DNA from: a virus | IMG/VR virus record: IMGVR_UViG_3300020462_000001 | Location: 26,535 to 90,534 of that record | Strand: one strand, 5' to 3' | Length of the DNA stretch: 64,000 nt | The notes under the pieces: model-generated | Seen by the model: only the letters and a program-made list of their open reading frames with translations | Databases searched by the model: none | Told to the model about the DNA's origin: nothing | Made by a program: the position numbers and the translations under genes | Shown: one piece after another, positions 7,860 to 16,508 of the stretch | Numbering within the stretch: position 1 is the first letter of the stretch | Layout: each line of letters starts with the position of its first letter

Positions 7860-8048
7860 TTAATCTTTGTTAGAGACCCACTTCTTCTTATTCTTGTCAT
7901 AGGTCTTCACTTCACCTGGTCTCAGAGAGTCTTTTTGGTATTGAGCAAAACTCTTCTTACCATATCTCATTCTGTCATCTTGTTCTTTGTGTCTTCTTTT
8001 CTCATCTTCAAGTCTTTTTTCATACTTGGCATCGTAAGCTTCATACAT
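7860..8048 (-). CDS. Small highly charged protein
   Basis: 62 residues, almost wholly helical and charged (EKRLEDEKRRHKEQDDRMR), ending in a Lys-rich tail. Its start overlaps the stop of the 257-residue protein by one base. No family recognised; co-expressed with the neighbouring charged proteins. Confidence 0.6.
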   Translation of the reverse strand: MYEAYDAKYEKRLEDEKRRHKEQDDRMRYGKKSFAQYQKDSLRPGEVKTYDKNKKKWVSNKD

Positions 8049-8821
8049 TAGTCTGACTCTCCTACTCTTGATTTGTATGGATTTGGTTTCTTGTGCATAG
8101 CAGAGATTTTAGCTCTAGCCTTTGCATGTTTTTCTTTCTCAGATGCCTTTTCGTCAGGTGTCATTGCCTTACGTTTCTTGAAGTATTCTTGAGATACTTT
8201 CATCTGATCCTCAACACTCGTTCCCTCTTTTTTGATAGAAGGAGCCATCACTTTCATATGAGAATCATACTTCACATCAGTTTTCTTGGCTGGTTTGGCA
8301 TCCTTAATAGAAGGTGCACCAGTCATATCAGCCTCATCGAGCTCATACATCTCAACCACAACCGCACCAATCTCTTCAAAGGCTTCAGTTACACCTTGAG
8401 GAGGATTGATTCTGATTTTGTTCTTTATATTCTTCTCTTTAATCTTACCTTTTTGATCTTTCTTATCCTCCGATGAATCATCTGGAGATGAATCGGTTTT
8501 CTCTTCCTTATCCTCAACATCAACAACTTCACGGAGATCCGTTCTCCAATTAGAGTAGTTCTCTTTTACTTTCTTCTTCTCTTTCTTCTTCTCTACTGGA
8601 GAACAAGGAACACCTTCAACCTCACAATGACCTTCGTTTACCTTCTTACTGGGGTTCTGTTTGTTGTATTGTTTGACAGCTCTCTTATGAATGTCATAAC
8701 CAACATCACCCTTGGGCATTGAATCGGAACGTTCCTCTTCTTTCTTTTCCTTCTTCTTATCACAACCTTCACCAATACTCTGGTTGTAGATTGCAGACAG
8801 CTCGTTAAGAGGGATACTCAT
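8048..8821 (-). CDS. Lys/Glu-rich protein of unknown function
   Basis: 257 residues, low complexity with many Lys/Glu blocks. Two islands look ordered: YSNWRTDLREVV near residue 90 and IRINPPQGVTEAFEEIGAVV near residue 137, both of a type that recurs in different cyanophage proteins. The NWR motif also occurs in the protein at 50876-52171. A late core lies 25 nt upstream. Possibly a virion-internal protein; unproven. Confidence 0.65.
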   Translation of the reverse strand: MSIPLNELSAIYNQSIGEGCDKKKEKKEEERSDSMPKGDVGYDIHKRAVKQYNKQNPSKKVNEGHCEVEGVPCSPVEKKKEKKKVKENYSNWRTDLREVVDVEDKEEKTDSSPDDSSEDKKDQKGKIKEKNIKNKIRINPPQGVTEAFEEIGAVVVEMYELDEADMTGAPSIKDAKPAKKTDVKYDSHMKVMAPSIKKEGTSVEDQMKVSQEYFKKRKAMTPDEKASEKEKHAKARAKISAMHKKPNPYKSRVGESD

Positions 8822-8829
8822 TTCTCTAA

Positions 8830-10095
8830 CTACTTTTTCTTATTCTTATTTATGAAACTCTTAATATCATAACCCTTATATGGCTTTGCACCATCTTGAA
8901 GGTTAGTAGGTTCACCCTTCTCAAAACCAGGAGTTAGTTTTGCAATTCTCTTGAAGTTACCAGAAGTTCCAACCAAAGTATTTGGATGAGACTTATCTCT
9001 CATCTCACTATCCATCTTAACTTCAGTATATTCTTTAAGATCTTTCACCCAAGACTTGAACATAATATTATCTTCTGTTACACAGATGAGGTAGTTAGTT
9101 CCTCTACGAACAATTTTACCTACTAATCCAGTGTTCAGGTTCTCAACTAAAGTATTCAAGTTGAAAATCTTTTTAGTTACATAGTTCTCACGAAGATTTC
9201 TCCAGTCAAACTTAGGTGCAATCTCCCAGAGACTCCACGATTCTGTCGTAACTTTCATTGCCTTACGAACAGTATTCATGATAGACTTCGCTGTCTTATC
9301 ATCTACAGTGTCTGGAATACCAGTCCTAAACGTCTCAAAATCATTCTCTGATGCTGCCTTTCTCATCTTAGATGCAGACATTCCTTCTACACCTTCACCT
9401 TCTGCATCTCTCTCACCAGCTGAAATGGTTTCAATGTTTCCAAAGTCATACAACTTACCATTGTATTTCTGAGCCAAACTATCAAACTCAGATACTCTAT
9501 CAGATCCAACTACGATCTGAACATCAGAATATCCTTCTGCATCTGCTGACTTGAGAGCATCAAATACAGTAACAATCCCTTCATCATTGATGATATCATC
9601 AGCATGATCAGGGAACATCTGTTTCATCAAAGAAGTCTTTTGATTAGGATCAAGTGGATTCTTCTTAGGATCAAATGATCTGGAAGGATAGATTTTCAAA
9701 TCACCCTTAGCAACAGACCTCGCTTGATCTAATAACTTCTGATGACCAACAGTTGGTGGATTGAACCTACCAAATACTATTGTCAACGTCTCTCCACTTC
9801 TATCTCCACCCGATTCTTCTTCACCACTACCAGCTGGTGTCTCTTCTTCTGAGGATGATCTCTTACTTGCACCCTCATCATCACTTTTAACTACTCTTTG
9901 TATACCACTTTCTTCCTGACCACCAGTTGACTTCCTATCAGTGAACACAAGTTCCCCACCTTGTGTTCTTGCTTTAACATTTCCACCACGATCTACCCAG
10001 TTACCACTACCATCAGAAGTAAGACCCAACTTTCTTGCTTTCTCTGATGCTCTTGTGACTCTCGCTTCTGATAAAAAATTAAAGAAGTCTTTCAT
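8830..10095 (-). CDS. Nucleotidyltransferase-domain protein, multidomain
   Basis: 421 residues. Residues 1-52 form a small module (SEARVTRASEKARKLGL, then GGELVFTD) resembling the N-terminus of the next upstream gene product. An acidic Ser-rich linker follows. Residues about 100-280 are a HIGH-superfamily nucleotidyltransferase: FGRFNPPTVGH (T-x-G-H nucleotide motif) and SASKMRKA (the ISSTxxR-type motif), as in NMN adenylyltransferases. The C-terminal 130 residues (from FDWRNLRENY) are an unrelated domain seen in cyanophage proteins. Substrate unknown. A late core upstream suggests it may enter the virion. Confidence 0.75.
   Translation of the reverse strand: MKDFFNFLSEARVTRASEKARKLGLTSDGSGNWVDRGGNVKARTQGGELVFTDRKSTGGQEESGIQRVVKSDDEGASKRSSSEEETPAGSGEEESGGDRSGETLTIVFGRFNPPTVGHQKLLDQARSVAKGDLKIYPSRSFDPKKNPLDPNQKTSLMKQMFPDHADDIINDEGIVTVFDALKSADAEGYSDVQIVVGSDRVSEFDSLAQKYNGKLYDFGNIETISAGERDAEGEGVEGMSASKMRKAASENDFETFRTGIPDTVDDKTAKSIMNTVRKAMKVTTESWSLWEIAPKFDWRNLRENYVTKKIFNLNTLVENLNTGLVGKIVRRGTNYLICVTEDNIMFKSWVKDLKEYTEVKMDSEMRDKSHPNTLVGTSGNFKRIAKLTPGFEKGEPTNLQDGAKPYKGYDIKSFINKNKKK
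8847..8853 (-). promoter_or_regulatory. Late promoter core ATAAATA
   Basis: ATAAATA on the minus strand within the end of the nucleotidyltransferase gene, 25 nt before the start of the 257-residue protein. Confidence 0.55.
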
Positions 10096-10117
10096 TTGAC
10101 AATATTATCCATAGAAG

Positions 10118-10124
10118 TATTTAT
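10118..10124 (-). promoter_or_regulatory. Late promoter core ATAAATA
   Basis: ATAAATA on the minus strand next to the stop of the sigma-factor gene, 22 nt before the nucleotidyltransferase start. Confidence 0.55.
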
Positions 10125-10816
10125 CAGACAAAATGTTTTCTGAGTTTACCCATAGATTTCTTCTCAATAAGGTGAATCATAGCGTAACTTACACCAAAGA
10201 TCTTACCACATTCTCGTTGTGATTTGGCATAGAAACCATCAAGACCATAACGATGACACATAACACTATACTCACGTTCTGTGAGAACTTCTTTCATTTG
10301 ATCCTTGACAATCTCTAACTCACAATCAAGTTCAGTGTAGTATTCATCAGATACCAAGTCCTCAAGAGTAGAGTTGTCACCAATTGACCTATTGAGAGAC
10401 ATCACAAAAGGAAGAGAGTTCTTGAGTTTAAGATGTTCTTCTGGATTACTCTTCTCCAACTTACGAAGCTTCTCTTTTACATGGGAAGGAATACGAACTT
10501 TACCATGATTATTGGTGTGAAACTTACTCACATAACAATAGATCCAATAGTAGGAATAGGTGGAGAACCTACAACCTTCTTTCGGATCAAACTTACGAAT
10601 TGCTTTCAGTAACCCAATCACACCCTCTTGGAACATATCCTCAAAAGAATATTGTTCATTCCTACAATACATCTTCTTGGTAACTTTACTTACCAGACCA
10701 AGATTATGCGTAACCATCCTCTCCAAAGATCGATCACATCCTTGTTGTGCTTCCTTACACAGTTCAATTTCTTCAACGTGGGAAAGTCGTTTGGTCTTCA
10801 TTAAGGGGATCAACAT
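10124..10816 (-). CDS. Sigma-70 family RNA polymerase sigma factor
   Basis: 230 residues, distinct from gp55 at 35947-36426. Region 2 is clear: THNLGLV, FEDMFQEGVIGLLKAIRKFD and RFSTYSYYWI (core binding and -10 recognition). VRIPSHV marks the start of region 3, and region 4 (LTEREYSVMCHRYGL, then SQRECGKIFGVSYAMIHLIE) forms the -35 helix-turn-helix. No region 1. It resembles cyanobacterial alternative sigmas and could redirect host polymerase early or mid infection. Its own promoter is a near-perfect sigma70 promoter overlain by a palindrome. Confidence 0.9.
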   Translation of the reverse strand: MLIPLMKTKRLSHVEEIELCKEAQQGCDRSLERMVTHNLGLVSKVTKKMYCRNEQYSFEDMFQEGVIGLLKAIRKFDPKEGCRFSTYSYYWIYCYVSKFHTNNHGKVRIPSHVKEKLRKLEKSNPEEHLKLKNSLPFVMSLNRSIGDNSTLEDLVSDEYYTELDCELEIVKDQMKEVLTEREYSVMCHRYGLDGFYAKSQRECGKIFGVSYAMIHLIEKKSMGKLRKHFV

Positions 10817-10831
10817 GTTTACTATACTAAT

Positions 10832-10860
10832 AGTATACCGCGGTTTTACCCCAATGTCAA
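10832..10860 (-). promoter_or_regulatory. Sigma70-type promoter of the sigma-factor gene, with palindrome
   Basis: Minus strand TTGACA (10855-10860), exactly 17 nt, TATACT (10832-10837), 15 nt before the ATG. The -10 lies inside the perfect inverted repeat TATACTA-T-TAGTATA (10823-10837), placed where a repressor or autoregulator would bind. Strongest host-type promoter seen here besides the tRNA promoter. Confidence 0.8.
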
Positions 10861-10862
10861 CG

Positions 10863-12836
10863 TCAGATGGACAGATCTCTAAGTGACCTCTTCAACCTCT
10901 CAATCATAAACCTACCAGTTTCCAATGACTCAGAAAGAATCTTCTTGAATTCTTTATTTTTCAAGAATCTGTCAGCAAATCCACCATTCTTTTTGATATG
11001 ATCAATCAACGTTGACTTTGCTGCACCATCATTCTGTTGATCAAATGCAGCCTGACTACCCATCTCTCTTGCATCTCTCCAAACTTGAGAAAGTCTTGCT
11101 CTACCTGCCTCATCTTGATCCATCAATGTGGATACAAATGCAGAATAAACCTTGTCATCTAACTTTCCTTGATTACCTCTGCCAGATTTCTTCTTCATAT
11201 AACCACCAAGATCAAGTTCTTTGATCATCTCATAACCAATTCTATTCTTGACCTTAGGAAGTGACACTCCCTTAGTCTTACCAAACTTACCAATATTGCT
11301 GTTGATAGTCTTTGCAATCTTTCTATCATTCTCTGAATACAGATCAAACAATTCAGAAGTTGCACTCTCTGACAACTTACCATTTTCCATGAACAGAGAA
11401 TTGACAAGTCTGGCCTTATCATTAACAGTATTAGATTCTTCAGTCAGAGCATCTCTCGTTTCATAATCCTCATCAGTAAAGTCCTTAAGTTTATCAACTT
11501 CGGTCTTATACCACTCATCCATACCCTTATCGAGTTTGGTTTGATTGAGGTTCGATGCTGTCAAGATAAAGTTATCAACATTCTCACGTTGATCTTTCAT
11601 CTCCTGTGTTGGAGCTCCATCATCTTTATTGTTAAATCCTCTCACATGTTCCAGATCTGTAGCATTCAAGTCAAGATCTGCACCACTATAACCATCCTTA
11701 CCACCTTGTTGTAAGAATAGTTTTGCAACCATCAAACCACGCAATCTTCCATTTGCAACACCATTTGTCTTACCAGTCAACTTGCCTCTCAGTTGATTGC
11801 CATCTTTATCAATACCTAATGAGTGTCCAGTGTAGCTGTCAGATATCTTACCTGCACCTTGAAAATTGCTCCTCAGTTTTTGTGGAAGTGCATCAAAGAA
11901 TATCTCAGCTTCTTCATCAGTTACTTCAATAGCTCTAGTGGACTCTACAAACTCTTTAATTGTTTCAGGACTACCATCACCATATCCTTCTTGTAGTCTT
12001 TTTCTATTTGATTCTAGAAGTTCATAATCAACTTTACCTAATGCATTTTTACCTGCACCAGAATTAATTCTACCAGTATAACCATAAGCTAAGGACAGGG
12101 CATTAACAAAGGACTTCTTTTTATCAGGATCTTCAATCTTACCGATAGCTTCTTTAATATCGTTAATCCTTTTTTCCTGTTGCTTCGTCACTTCGCCAAG
12201 CTTTTCTTTATATTCACTTGTTACTTTTTCTACTTCATCATCTAGATCAAGGTCAGCATCTTCTTTTTCTTTTTCAGCAACTTTATCCTCAATTGTAGGG
12301 AAGTCTTCTGGTTTCTTTTCTGGTGCCTCTTCAGTTGCCTGAGGTTCTTCAGTAGGTTCCTCTTCTGCAGGAGGCTCTTCTTCAACAGCAGCAGCCGCGG
12401 CAGCCTGTTGATTTGCCATAGCAACCAGTGTGTTAGCTGCTCTCTTTACTTCCTTCTGTCTTTCTGGTGTTACCTTTCTACCACCAGTAAATTCTTTTGC
12501 CTTTTTCTCGGCATACTCTTGATCACTTATACCATCAGGAATCTGAGGAAGTGCAGTAGGTGTTGCCTGTGCACCAGAAGCATCTTGACTAAACTGGTCT
12601 AATGACTTTTTCTCAGCTTCTGTTTCTGCTTGTCCTGCAGGGGAGTTTGCCATTCTGTCTGGGAGATCATAAGGCTCCAGTCTATCACCTACATTCTTAT
12701 ATCTCTTCTGAGTTTTGGGATCGATATAAACACCACGAGCCTGGTGTGAATAACCAAGCTCTGATGCCTTTTCGGCTCCTTTACTTTCTTGGAGAGATCT
12801 TACATGTTTGAAATACTTAAATACATCTCTCGTCAT
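10863..12836 (-). CDS. Large protein of unknown function, possible virion protein
   Basis: 657 residues. The N-terminal module (SLQESKGAEKASELGY, then GDRLEPYD) resembles the start of the nucleotidyltransferase protein downstream. Residues about 75-215 are low complexity with Ala, Pro and Glu runs (AAAAAVEEEPPAEEEP) and charged helices. From about residue 230 a globular region starts (YGYTGRINSGAGKNALGKVD, later LNATDLEHVRGFNN). I do not recognise the fold. Ends just upstream of the sigma promoter and starts 3 nt after the next gene. Comparable large cyanophage proteins are found in virions, which is only suggestive. Confidence 0.7.
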   Translation of the reverse strand: MTRDVFKYFKHVRSLQESKGAEKASELGYSHQARGVYIDPKTQKRYKNVGDRLEPYDLPDRMANSPAGQAETEAEKKSLDQFSQDASGAQATPTALPQIPDGISDQEYAEKKAKEFTGGRKVTPERQKEVKRAANTLVAMANQQAAAAAAVEEEPPAEEEPTEEPQATEEAPEKKPEDFPTIEDKVAEKEKEDADLDLDDEVEKVTSEYKEKLGEVTKQQEKRINDIKEAIGKIEDPDKKKSFVNALSLAYGYTGRINSGAGKNALGKVDYELLESNRKRLQEGYGDGSPETIKEFVESTRAIEVTDEEAEIFFDALPQKLRSNFQGAGKISDSYTGHSLGIDKDGNQLRGKLTGKTNGVANGRLRGLMVAKLFLQQGGKDGYSGADLDLNATDLEHVRGFNNKDDGAPTQEMKDQRENVDNFILTASNLNQTKLDKGMDEWYKTEVDKLKDFTDEDYETRDALTEESNTVNDKARLVNSLFMENGKLSESATSELFDLYSENDRKIAKTINSNIGKFGKTKGVSLPKVKNRIGYEMIKELDLGGYMKKKSGRGNQGKLDDKVYSAFVSTLMDQDEAGRARLSQVWRDAREMGSQAAFDQQNDGAAKSTLIDHIKKNGGFADRFLKNKEFKKILSESLETGRFMIERLKRSLRDLSI

Positions 12837-12839
12837 TGA

Positions 12840-13913
12840 TCAACCTTCCCAGGAATTAACAATCTCTTCGATACGAGCCAGTTCAGCTTCAGAGAATTCT
12901 ACACCCTCTTTCTTCATCTTCTTGCCAAATCTCATGGCTTGTTGACGTTGATACTGCTTTTCAATCTTTTTCTCGTCACGTCCATACTTCTTGGACTTGC
13001 CTTGTTCGATTGATTCTTTGTCAGCAGCACGGCCGATCTGTCTATCGATCTTGGTTTGCTTTTCTTTATTGATAGGAATGAAACCTTCAGTCTCAATTTC
13101 CTCTTTCTTCATGTTCTTGGCAATGGCCTTACGTCTCTTGGCGAGAAACTCATCAGAAGAATCCTTATCACCATCATTATCGATGTCTCCATCTTCCTTA
13201 CCTACGGGATCAAGTTTCTTCTCATAGATGGCTGCGTATGCATCACCCCAACCCTGTCTCAGAGAAGAATCACCTTCCTCCATAGAACCACGAGTTCTCT
13301 CAGCCTTATCATGATCGAAGTTCTTATCCTTCATAGGATCATAAGTCTTTGACTTACCACCAGCATACTTCTTCTTCATTCTATCAGCGTAAGCCTGAGG
13401 TGCTTCACCAGGCTTTCTAGCTTCAATGAGATCAGAGATCATCTCAATCAAACCACGTTTGATATTCTCTCTATCTTCATGAATCAAAGCTGCGTGAAGT
13501 TTCTGATTACCAACTTCATGAGAAACTCTGTTGTTCCACTTCTCAGTCAGAGGCTTATTCTGACGATACTTAAGGAACTCTTCCTCACAGTTTCTTTCAG
13601 CCTTATCGGTTACGGTACCAATTACAGTTTCAAATGCTTCTACAATCTGAGTGATCTTACTATCTCTCAACGAAGAAGAGACACCTTTAGATTCTTCTAA
13701 AACAGATTTAACAACACTACAAGCCTCTTCAAGATCAAGACCATACTGGAAAAGACCTTCTACAATTTCTTCACAAACTTCAACCAAATCAGACTCAAGC
13801 ATTTGGCCCAAGTTCATCCCACTGATTTGATCTCTGGCTTGTGTAAGTTCTTCGCTAATAGTATCATCATGTACAGCAGAGTATGCCTTATACAGATCTC
13901 TCATATCTTGCAT
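12840..13913 (-). CDS. Charged helical protein with a calcium-loop-like motif
   Basis: 357 residues from ATG 13913; the frame extends to a TTG at 13925 that is less likely. Helical and acidic N-half, then a basic C-half. At about residues 243-255 it reads DIDNDGDKDSSDE, which fits the D-x-D-x-D-G loop of EF-hand/dockerin calcium sites. Contains QAYADRMKKKYAGGKSK and a basic tail typical of cyanophage proteins of unknown role. A TATAAATA late core is 30 nt upstream, so probably a late virion-associated protein. Confidence 0.65.
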   Translation of the reverse strand: MQDMRDLYKAYSAVHDDTISEELTQARDQISGMNLGQMLESDLVEVCEEIVEGLFQYGLDLEEACSVVKSVLEESKGVSSSLRDSKITQIVEAFETVIGTVTDKAERNCEEEFLKYRQNKPLTEKWNNRVSHEVGNQKLHAALIHEDRENIKRGLIEMISDLIEARKPGEAPQAYADRMKKKYAGGKSKTYDPMKDKNFDHDKAERTRGSMEEGDSSLRQGWGDAYAAIYEKKLDPVGKEDGDIDNDGDKDSSDEFLAKRRKAIAKNMKKEEIETEGFIPINKEKQTKIDRQIGRAADKESIEQGKSKKYGRDEKKIEKQYQRQQAMRFGKKMKKEGVEFSEAELARIEEIVNSWEG

Positions 13914-13938
13914 GGTTTCGGCCAAATAAAATCTATTA

Positions 13939-14145
13939 TTAGTTATTTATATCTTCTAGGATTTCCTTTTCATTTTGATAAGGAACTTCCTTTCCACTAT
14001 AAATGTCCCATCCTTTTTTAAGTTCTGGAACTAACCATACATCCCATTCTTTCATGCACTGCTGTCTGTTGAAATCATTACTATTACACATACCCAACAC
14101 TAAGATGAACATATTAATTATTTTAAGGATAATCGATATGTCCAT
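13939..14145 (-). CDS. Small protein with N-terminal hydrophobic segment
   Basis: 68 residues from ATG 14145, or 57 from ATG 14112, which avoids overlap with the upstream gene. The N-terminus (ISIILKIINMFILVLGMC) is a signal anchor; the Cys lacks a proper lipobox. The rest is short and polar with WDVWLVPELKKGWDIY. No known family. A late-promoter core for the next gene overlaps its stop. Confidence 0.5.
   Translation of the reverse strand: MDISIILKIINMFILVLGMCNSNDFNRQQCMKEWDVWLVPELKKGWDIYSGKEVPYQNEKEILEDINN
13944..13951 (-). promoter_or_regulatory. Late promoter core TATAAATA
   Basis: Exact TATAAATA on the minus strand, 30 nt before the ATG at 13913, overlapping the stop region of the preceding small gene. 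Confidence 0.65.
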
Positions 14146-14302
14146 CTTGATTCCAAACTAACTGATGTGCCATTTGATCTCTCAACTGATTGATTCTTAC
14201 CTCATCATATTTTTGAAAGTTTCCTCTCTTCTCTACTTTCTTATAGTAATGAAGAGCATTAGTGATGATAGTGTAATCATCCATTGAAAGATCAAATTTC
14301 AT
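14123..14302 (-). CDS. Small protein, 59 residues, unknown function
   Basis: An intact frame beginning MKFDLSMDDYTIITNALHYY and ending NQDGHIDYP. Its ATGA overlaps the stop of the upstream gene (14299-14301), a strong sign of coupled translation. Predicted short helical, with charged KKVEKRGNFQKYDEV in the middle. No family recognised. The downstream gene's longer start lies inside its 3' end. Confidence 0.7.
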   Translation of the reverse strand: MKFDLSMDDYTIITNALHYYKKVEKRGNFQKYDEVRINQLRDQMAHQLVWNQDGHIDYP

Positions 14303-14538
14303 AAATCAACTCCAACACTCGAAGTACCAACAACTCTTGTGACACTATCTAGGGTACCTTCTCTAACATGTTTCAGATGAAATCTCATCATTTCAATCAC
14401 ATTATCTCTATGCATCCCTGTGATTCCATGTTGGATATCATAACCTTCGATTGTATATGATGACCACAATCCATATCTGGTTTCCCAAACATGAAATGTC
14501 TCATCAATTAGTGATTCATTCTTCCGTTGATTCTTCAT
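14299..14538 (-). CDS. Small conserved protein of unknown function
   Basis: 79 residues from ATG 14538; an upstream in-frame TTG at 14556 would lengthen the overlap with the next gene. Includes FHVWETRYGLWSSYTIEGYD and two His-rich helices (MHRDNVIEMMRFHLKHVRE). Not recognised. Part of the tightly packed small-gene run between mazG and the large structural-type proteins. Confidence 0.6.
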   Translation of the reverse strand: MKNQRKNESLIDETFHVWETRYGLWSSYTIEGYDIQHGITGMHRDNVIEMMRFHLKHVREGTLDSVTRVVGTSSVGVDL

Positions 14539-14734
14539 TCTTTTTATTGAATCCAAAGGGGCCTTCTTTTTCTTCTTCTTTCTTGAACTGCATCGCTACA
14601 GCTCCAAGTGATTCCATAACCTTGAGAATATCTTCTGTTTTGGCACCTTCACCAAGTTCTTTGGCAACATACCAATACTTACTCCAGAAGTGTTCTCCAG
14701 CCTTCTGGTAGTCTTCAAGTGTTAATACTTTCAT
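14516..14734 (-). CDS. Small conserved cyanophage protein
   Basis: 72 residues, starting MKVLTLEDYQKAGEHFWSKY, helical with an acidic C-terminal tail (KKNEESTEE). Proteins like this are frequent beside mazG in cyanophages, with no known role. The start overlaps the mazG stop by ATGA, so translation is likely coupled. Confidence 0.7.
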   Translation of the reverse strand: MKVLTLEDYQKAGEHFWSKYWYVAKELGEGAKTEDILKVMESLGAVAMQFKKEEEKEGPFGFNKKNEESTEE

Positions 14735-15135
14735 AGGTCTCCTTCTTTACGATTTTCAGACTGGTGAACATCAAACTCTCCACCAGGATAACGAGACTTC
14801 AGTTTATCCACATTCATCTCAATGATTTCATCAAGTGATACATTCAATCCCATACAGGCTTGTGCAACATACCACATAACATCACCCAACTCACGCTTCA
14901 GGTGGAACAGATTCTCTTCTGTCACAGGCTTACCTTGGAATACAATCTTCTTCACAACCTCAGTAAACTCACCTGCCTCTGCTGACATTCCTACAGCAGC
15001 AGTCAGAAGTCGATGTGTTTCAAATCCTTCACCCCTCAGTTCTTGAATACGATACTCAAAAGCATCTTCATCTTTACTAGGTTGAGATGTAACGGCATTT
15101 ACAAACTCAAGATATGCATCAGTATTTACAGTCAT
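14731..15135 (-). CDS. mazG: MazG-like nucleotide pyrophosphohydrolase
   Basis: 134 residues. Hydrolyses nucleoside triphosphates to monophosphates, and in cyanophages has been proposed to act on (p)ppGpp or damaged and excess dNTPs to keep the host in a growth-like state. The E-x-x-E...E-x-x-D metal site is seen in SAEAGEFTEVVKK and KRELGDVMWYV. Single-domain cyanophage form. Overlaps gp41 by TAATG and the small gene downstream by ATGA, so it is in the replication operon. Confidence 0.92.
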   Translation of the reverse strand: MTVNTDAYLEFVNAVTSQPSKDEDAFEYRIQELRGEGFETHRLLTAAVGMSAEAGEFTEVVKKIVFQGKPVTEENLFHLKRELGDVMWYVAQACMGLNVSLDEIIEMNVDKLKSRYPGGEFDVHQSENRKEGDL

Positions 15136-16508
15136 TAGAATTTAAATCCCTCAAATGATTTCTTAGGTTTATCATCGTTATTATACTCTTCGTCTTGTTT
15201 GTTGTCAAGAAGATCATCCTGTGCAGACTGTTCACAATCATACAGTCTCATCTTTGCTCTGTCAATACCAACAACAAACCTCTTACAAAGGTTTGCGTCA
15301 TTGTATCGATTCTTCAATTGCTTCACCAATATCTGTCCCAACTCTTCAAGCTCATCTGTTGAAATAAGGGCAAACATAAGATCAGCAGTAGCAGGGAGAC
15401 CAAAGGACTCAGAAGTATCAGTAAGCTCAACATCAGAGCTACCATAACCAGAACGAGTGGTCTGGGTGGCAGATACGACAGGTACGTTCGCTTCGACAGC
15501 GAGGCCTCGAAGTTCTTCAGCAATAGACTTGACAATTGTATATGAATTGACACTACCTCCACCGCGATACCGCGAGGAAGCACATATATTAAGGTAATCA
15601 ATGAAAATAATATCAGGTCTAAATGACTTCTTAAGTGCAAGCTCATTAAGAAGTGCCGAAAAATGTCCACTATGTGCACTCGCAGTTGGGTATTCTTTAA
15701 TGATAAGTGTGCCTTGAGTCTTCTGTGATAGATTGTTTACCTTTGTTTCAAAGGTTTGTTTAGGAAGTTCACCTATGTCCTGAATATTTACATTCAATAG
15801 ATTGGCATCAATCCTTTCTGCAATCTTCTCTTCTGCCATCTCCAAAGTAATATACAATACATTCTTACCAGAAAGAAGAACAGAAGAAGCCATATGACAC
15901 ATAAACAAAGACTTGCCGACACCAGTCCCAGCAAGGGCAATGTTAAGTGTTTTATTAGGTAACCCACCTTTTGTGATCTTATTGAAGTATTCCAGATCGA
16001 AAGGAATTCTATTCTCTTTCCTATGATAAGATTCGAATCTTTCTTCATAGTCTAAAAGGTAATCGTGTCCAACATGATTATCAAAACTAACTGCAAGTGC
16101 ATCAGAAAGAATGGCTGGAATAGCATCAGGGTTCTTGTCCTTACTCTGTCCATCAGCAATACCAATAGATTCAACCAAAGCCAGATAGATTGCTCTATCT
16201 CTACACCACTTCTCGGTAGTATTACATAACCACTCAAACTCAGCAGGTTCATCGTTTAAGTGACTGATAAGATGTGTAATTGATTTGAATTGTTGTTCAT
16301 TGATATCCTTTCGTTTACCAACTTCAATACTCAGAACTTCTTTTGTGGGTACATTGTTGTACTCATTAACAAAGTTTGAGATCTCATCGAATACAACCTT
16401 CTGGTCATTGTCTTCGAAGAAATCTTCTTGCAAAAAGGGGATAACCTTTCTAAGGTACTCTTCATTGTGAAGTAGATTACGAAGGATAAGAAACTCAATT
16501 TCATTCAT
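15135..16508 (-). CDS. 41: Replicative DNA helicase (gp41)
   Basis: 457 residues, a DnaB-family hexameric helicase unwinding DNA ahead of the polymerase and working with primase gp61. N-terminal helical domain (1-160), then the RecA-like core: Walker A GTGVGKS (194-200), Walker B IIFIDYL, and VVSATQTTRSG typical of DnaB motif H3. Similar in length to T4 gp41 (475). Starts within the stop of the oxygenase gene (8-nt overlap). Confidence 0.95.
   Translation of the reverse strand: MNEIEFLILRNLLHNEEYLRKVIPFLQEDFFEDNDQKVVFDEISNFVNEYNNVPTKEVLSIEVGKRKDINEQQFKSITHLISHLNDEPAEFEWLCNTTEKWCRDRAIYLALVESIGIADGQSKDKNPDAIPAILSDALAVSFDNHVGHDYLLDYEERFESYHRKENRIPFDLEYFNKITKGGLPNKTLNIALAGTGVGKSLFMCHMASSVLLSGKNVLYITLEMAEEKIAERIDANLLNVNIQDIGELPKQTFETKVNNLSQKTQGTLIIKEYPTASAHSGHFSALLNELALKKSFRPDIIFIDYLNICASSRYRGGGSVNSYTIVKSIAEELRGLAVEANVPVVSATQTTRSGYGSSDVELTDTSESFGLPATADLMFALISTDELEELGQILVKQLKNRYNDANLCKRFVVGIDRAKMRLYDCEQSAQDDLLDNKQDEEYNNDDKPKKSFEGFKF

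Noticed and set aside
11225-12424. Additional frames within the 657-residue protein gene
   Set aside because: Leu/Arg-rich low-complexity translations from the wrong frame of a repetitive coding region; no start signals.
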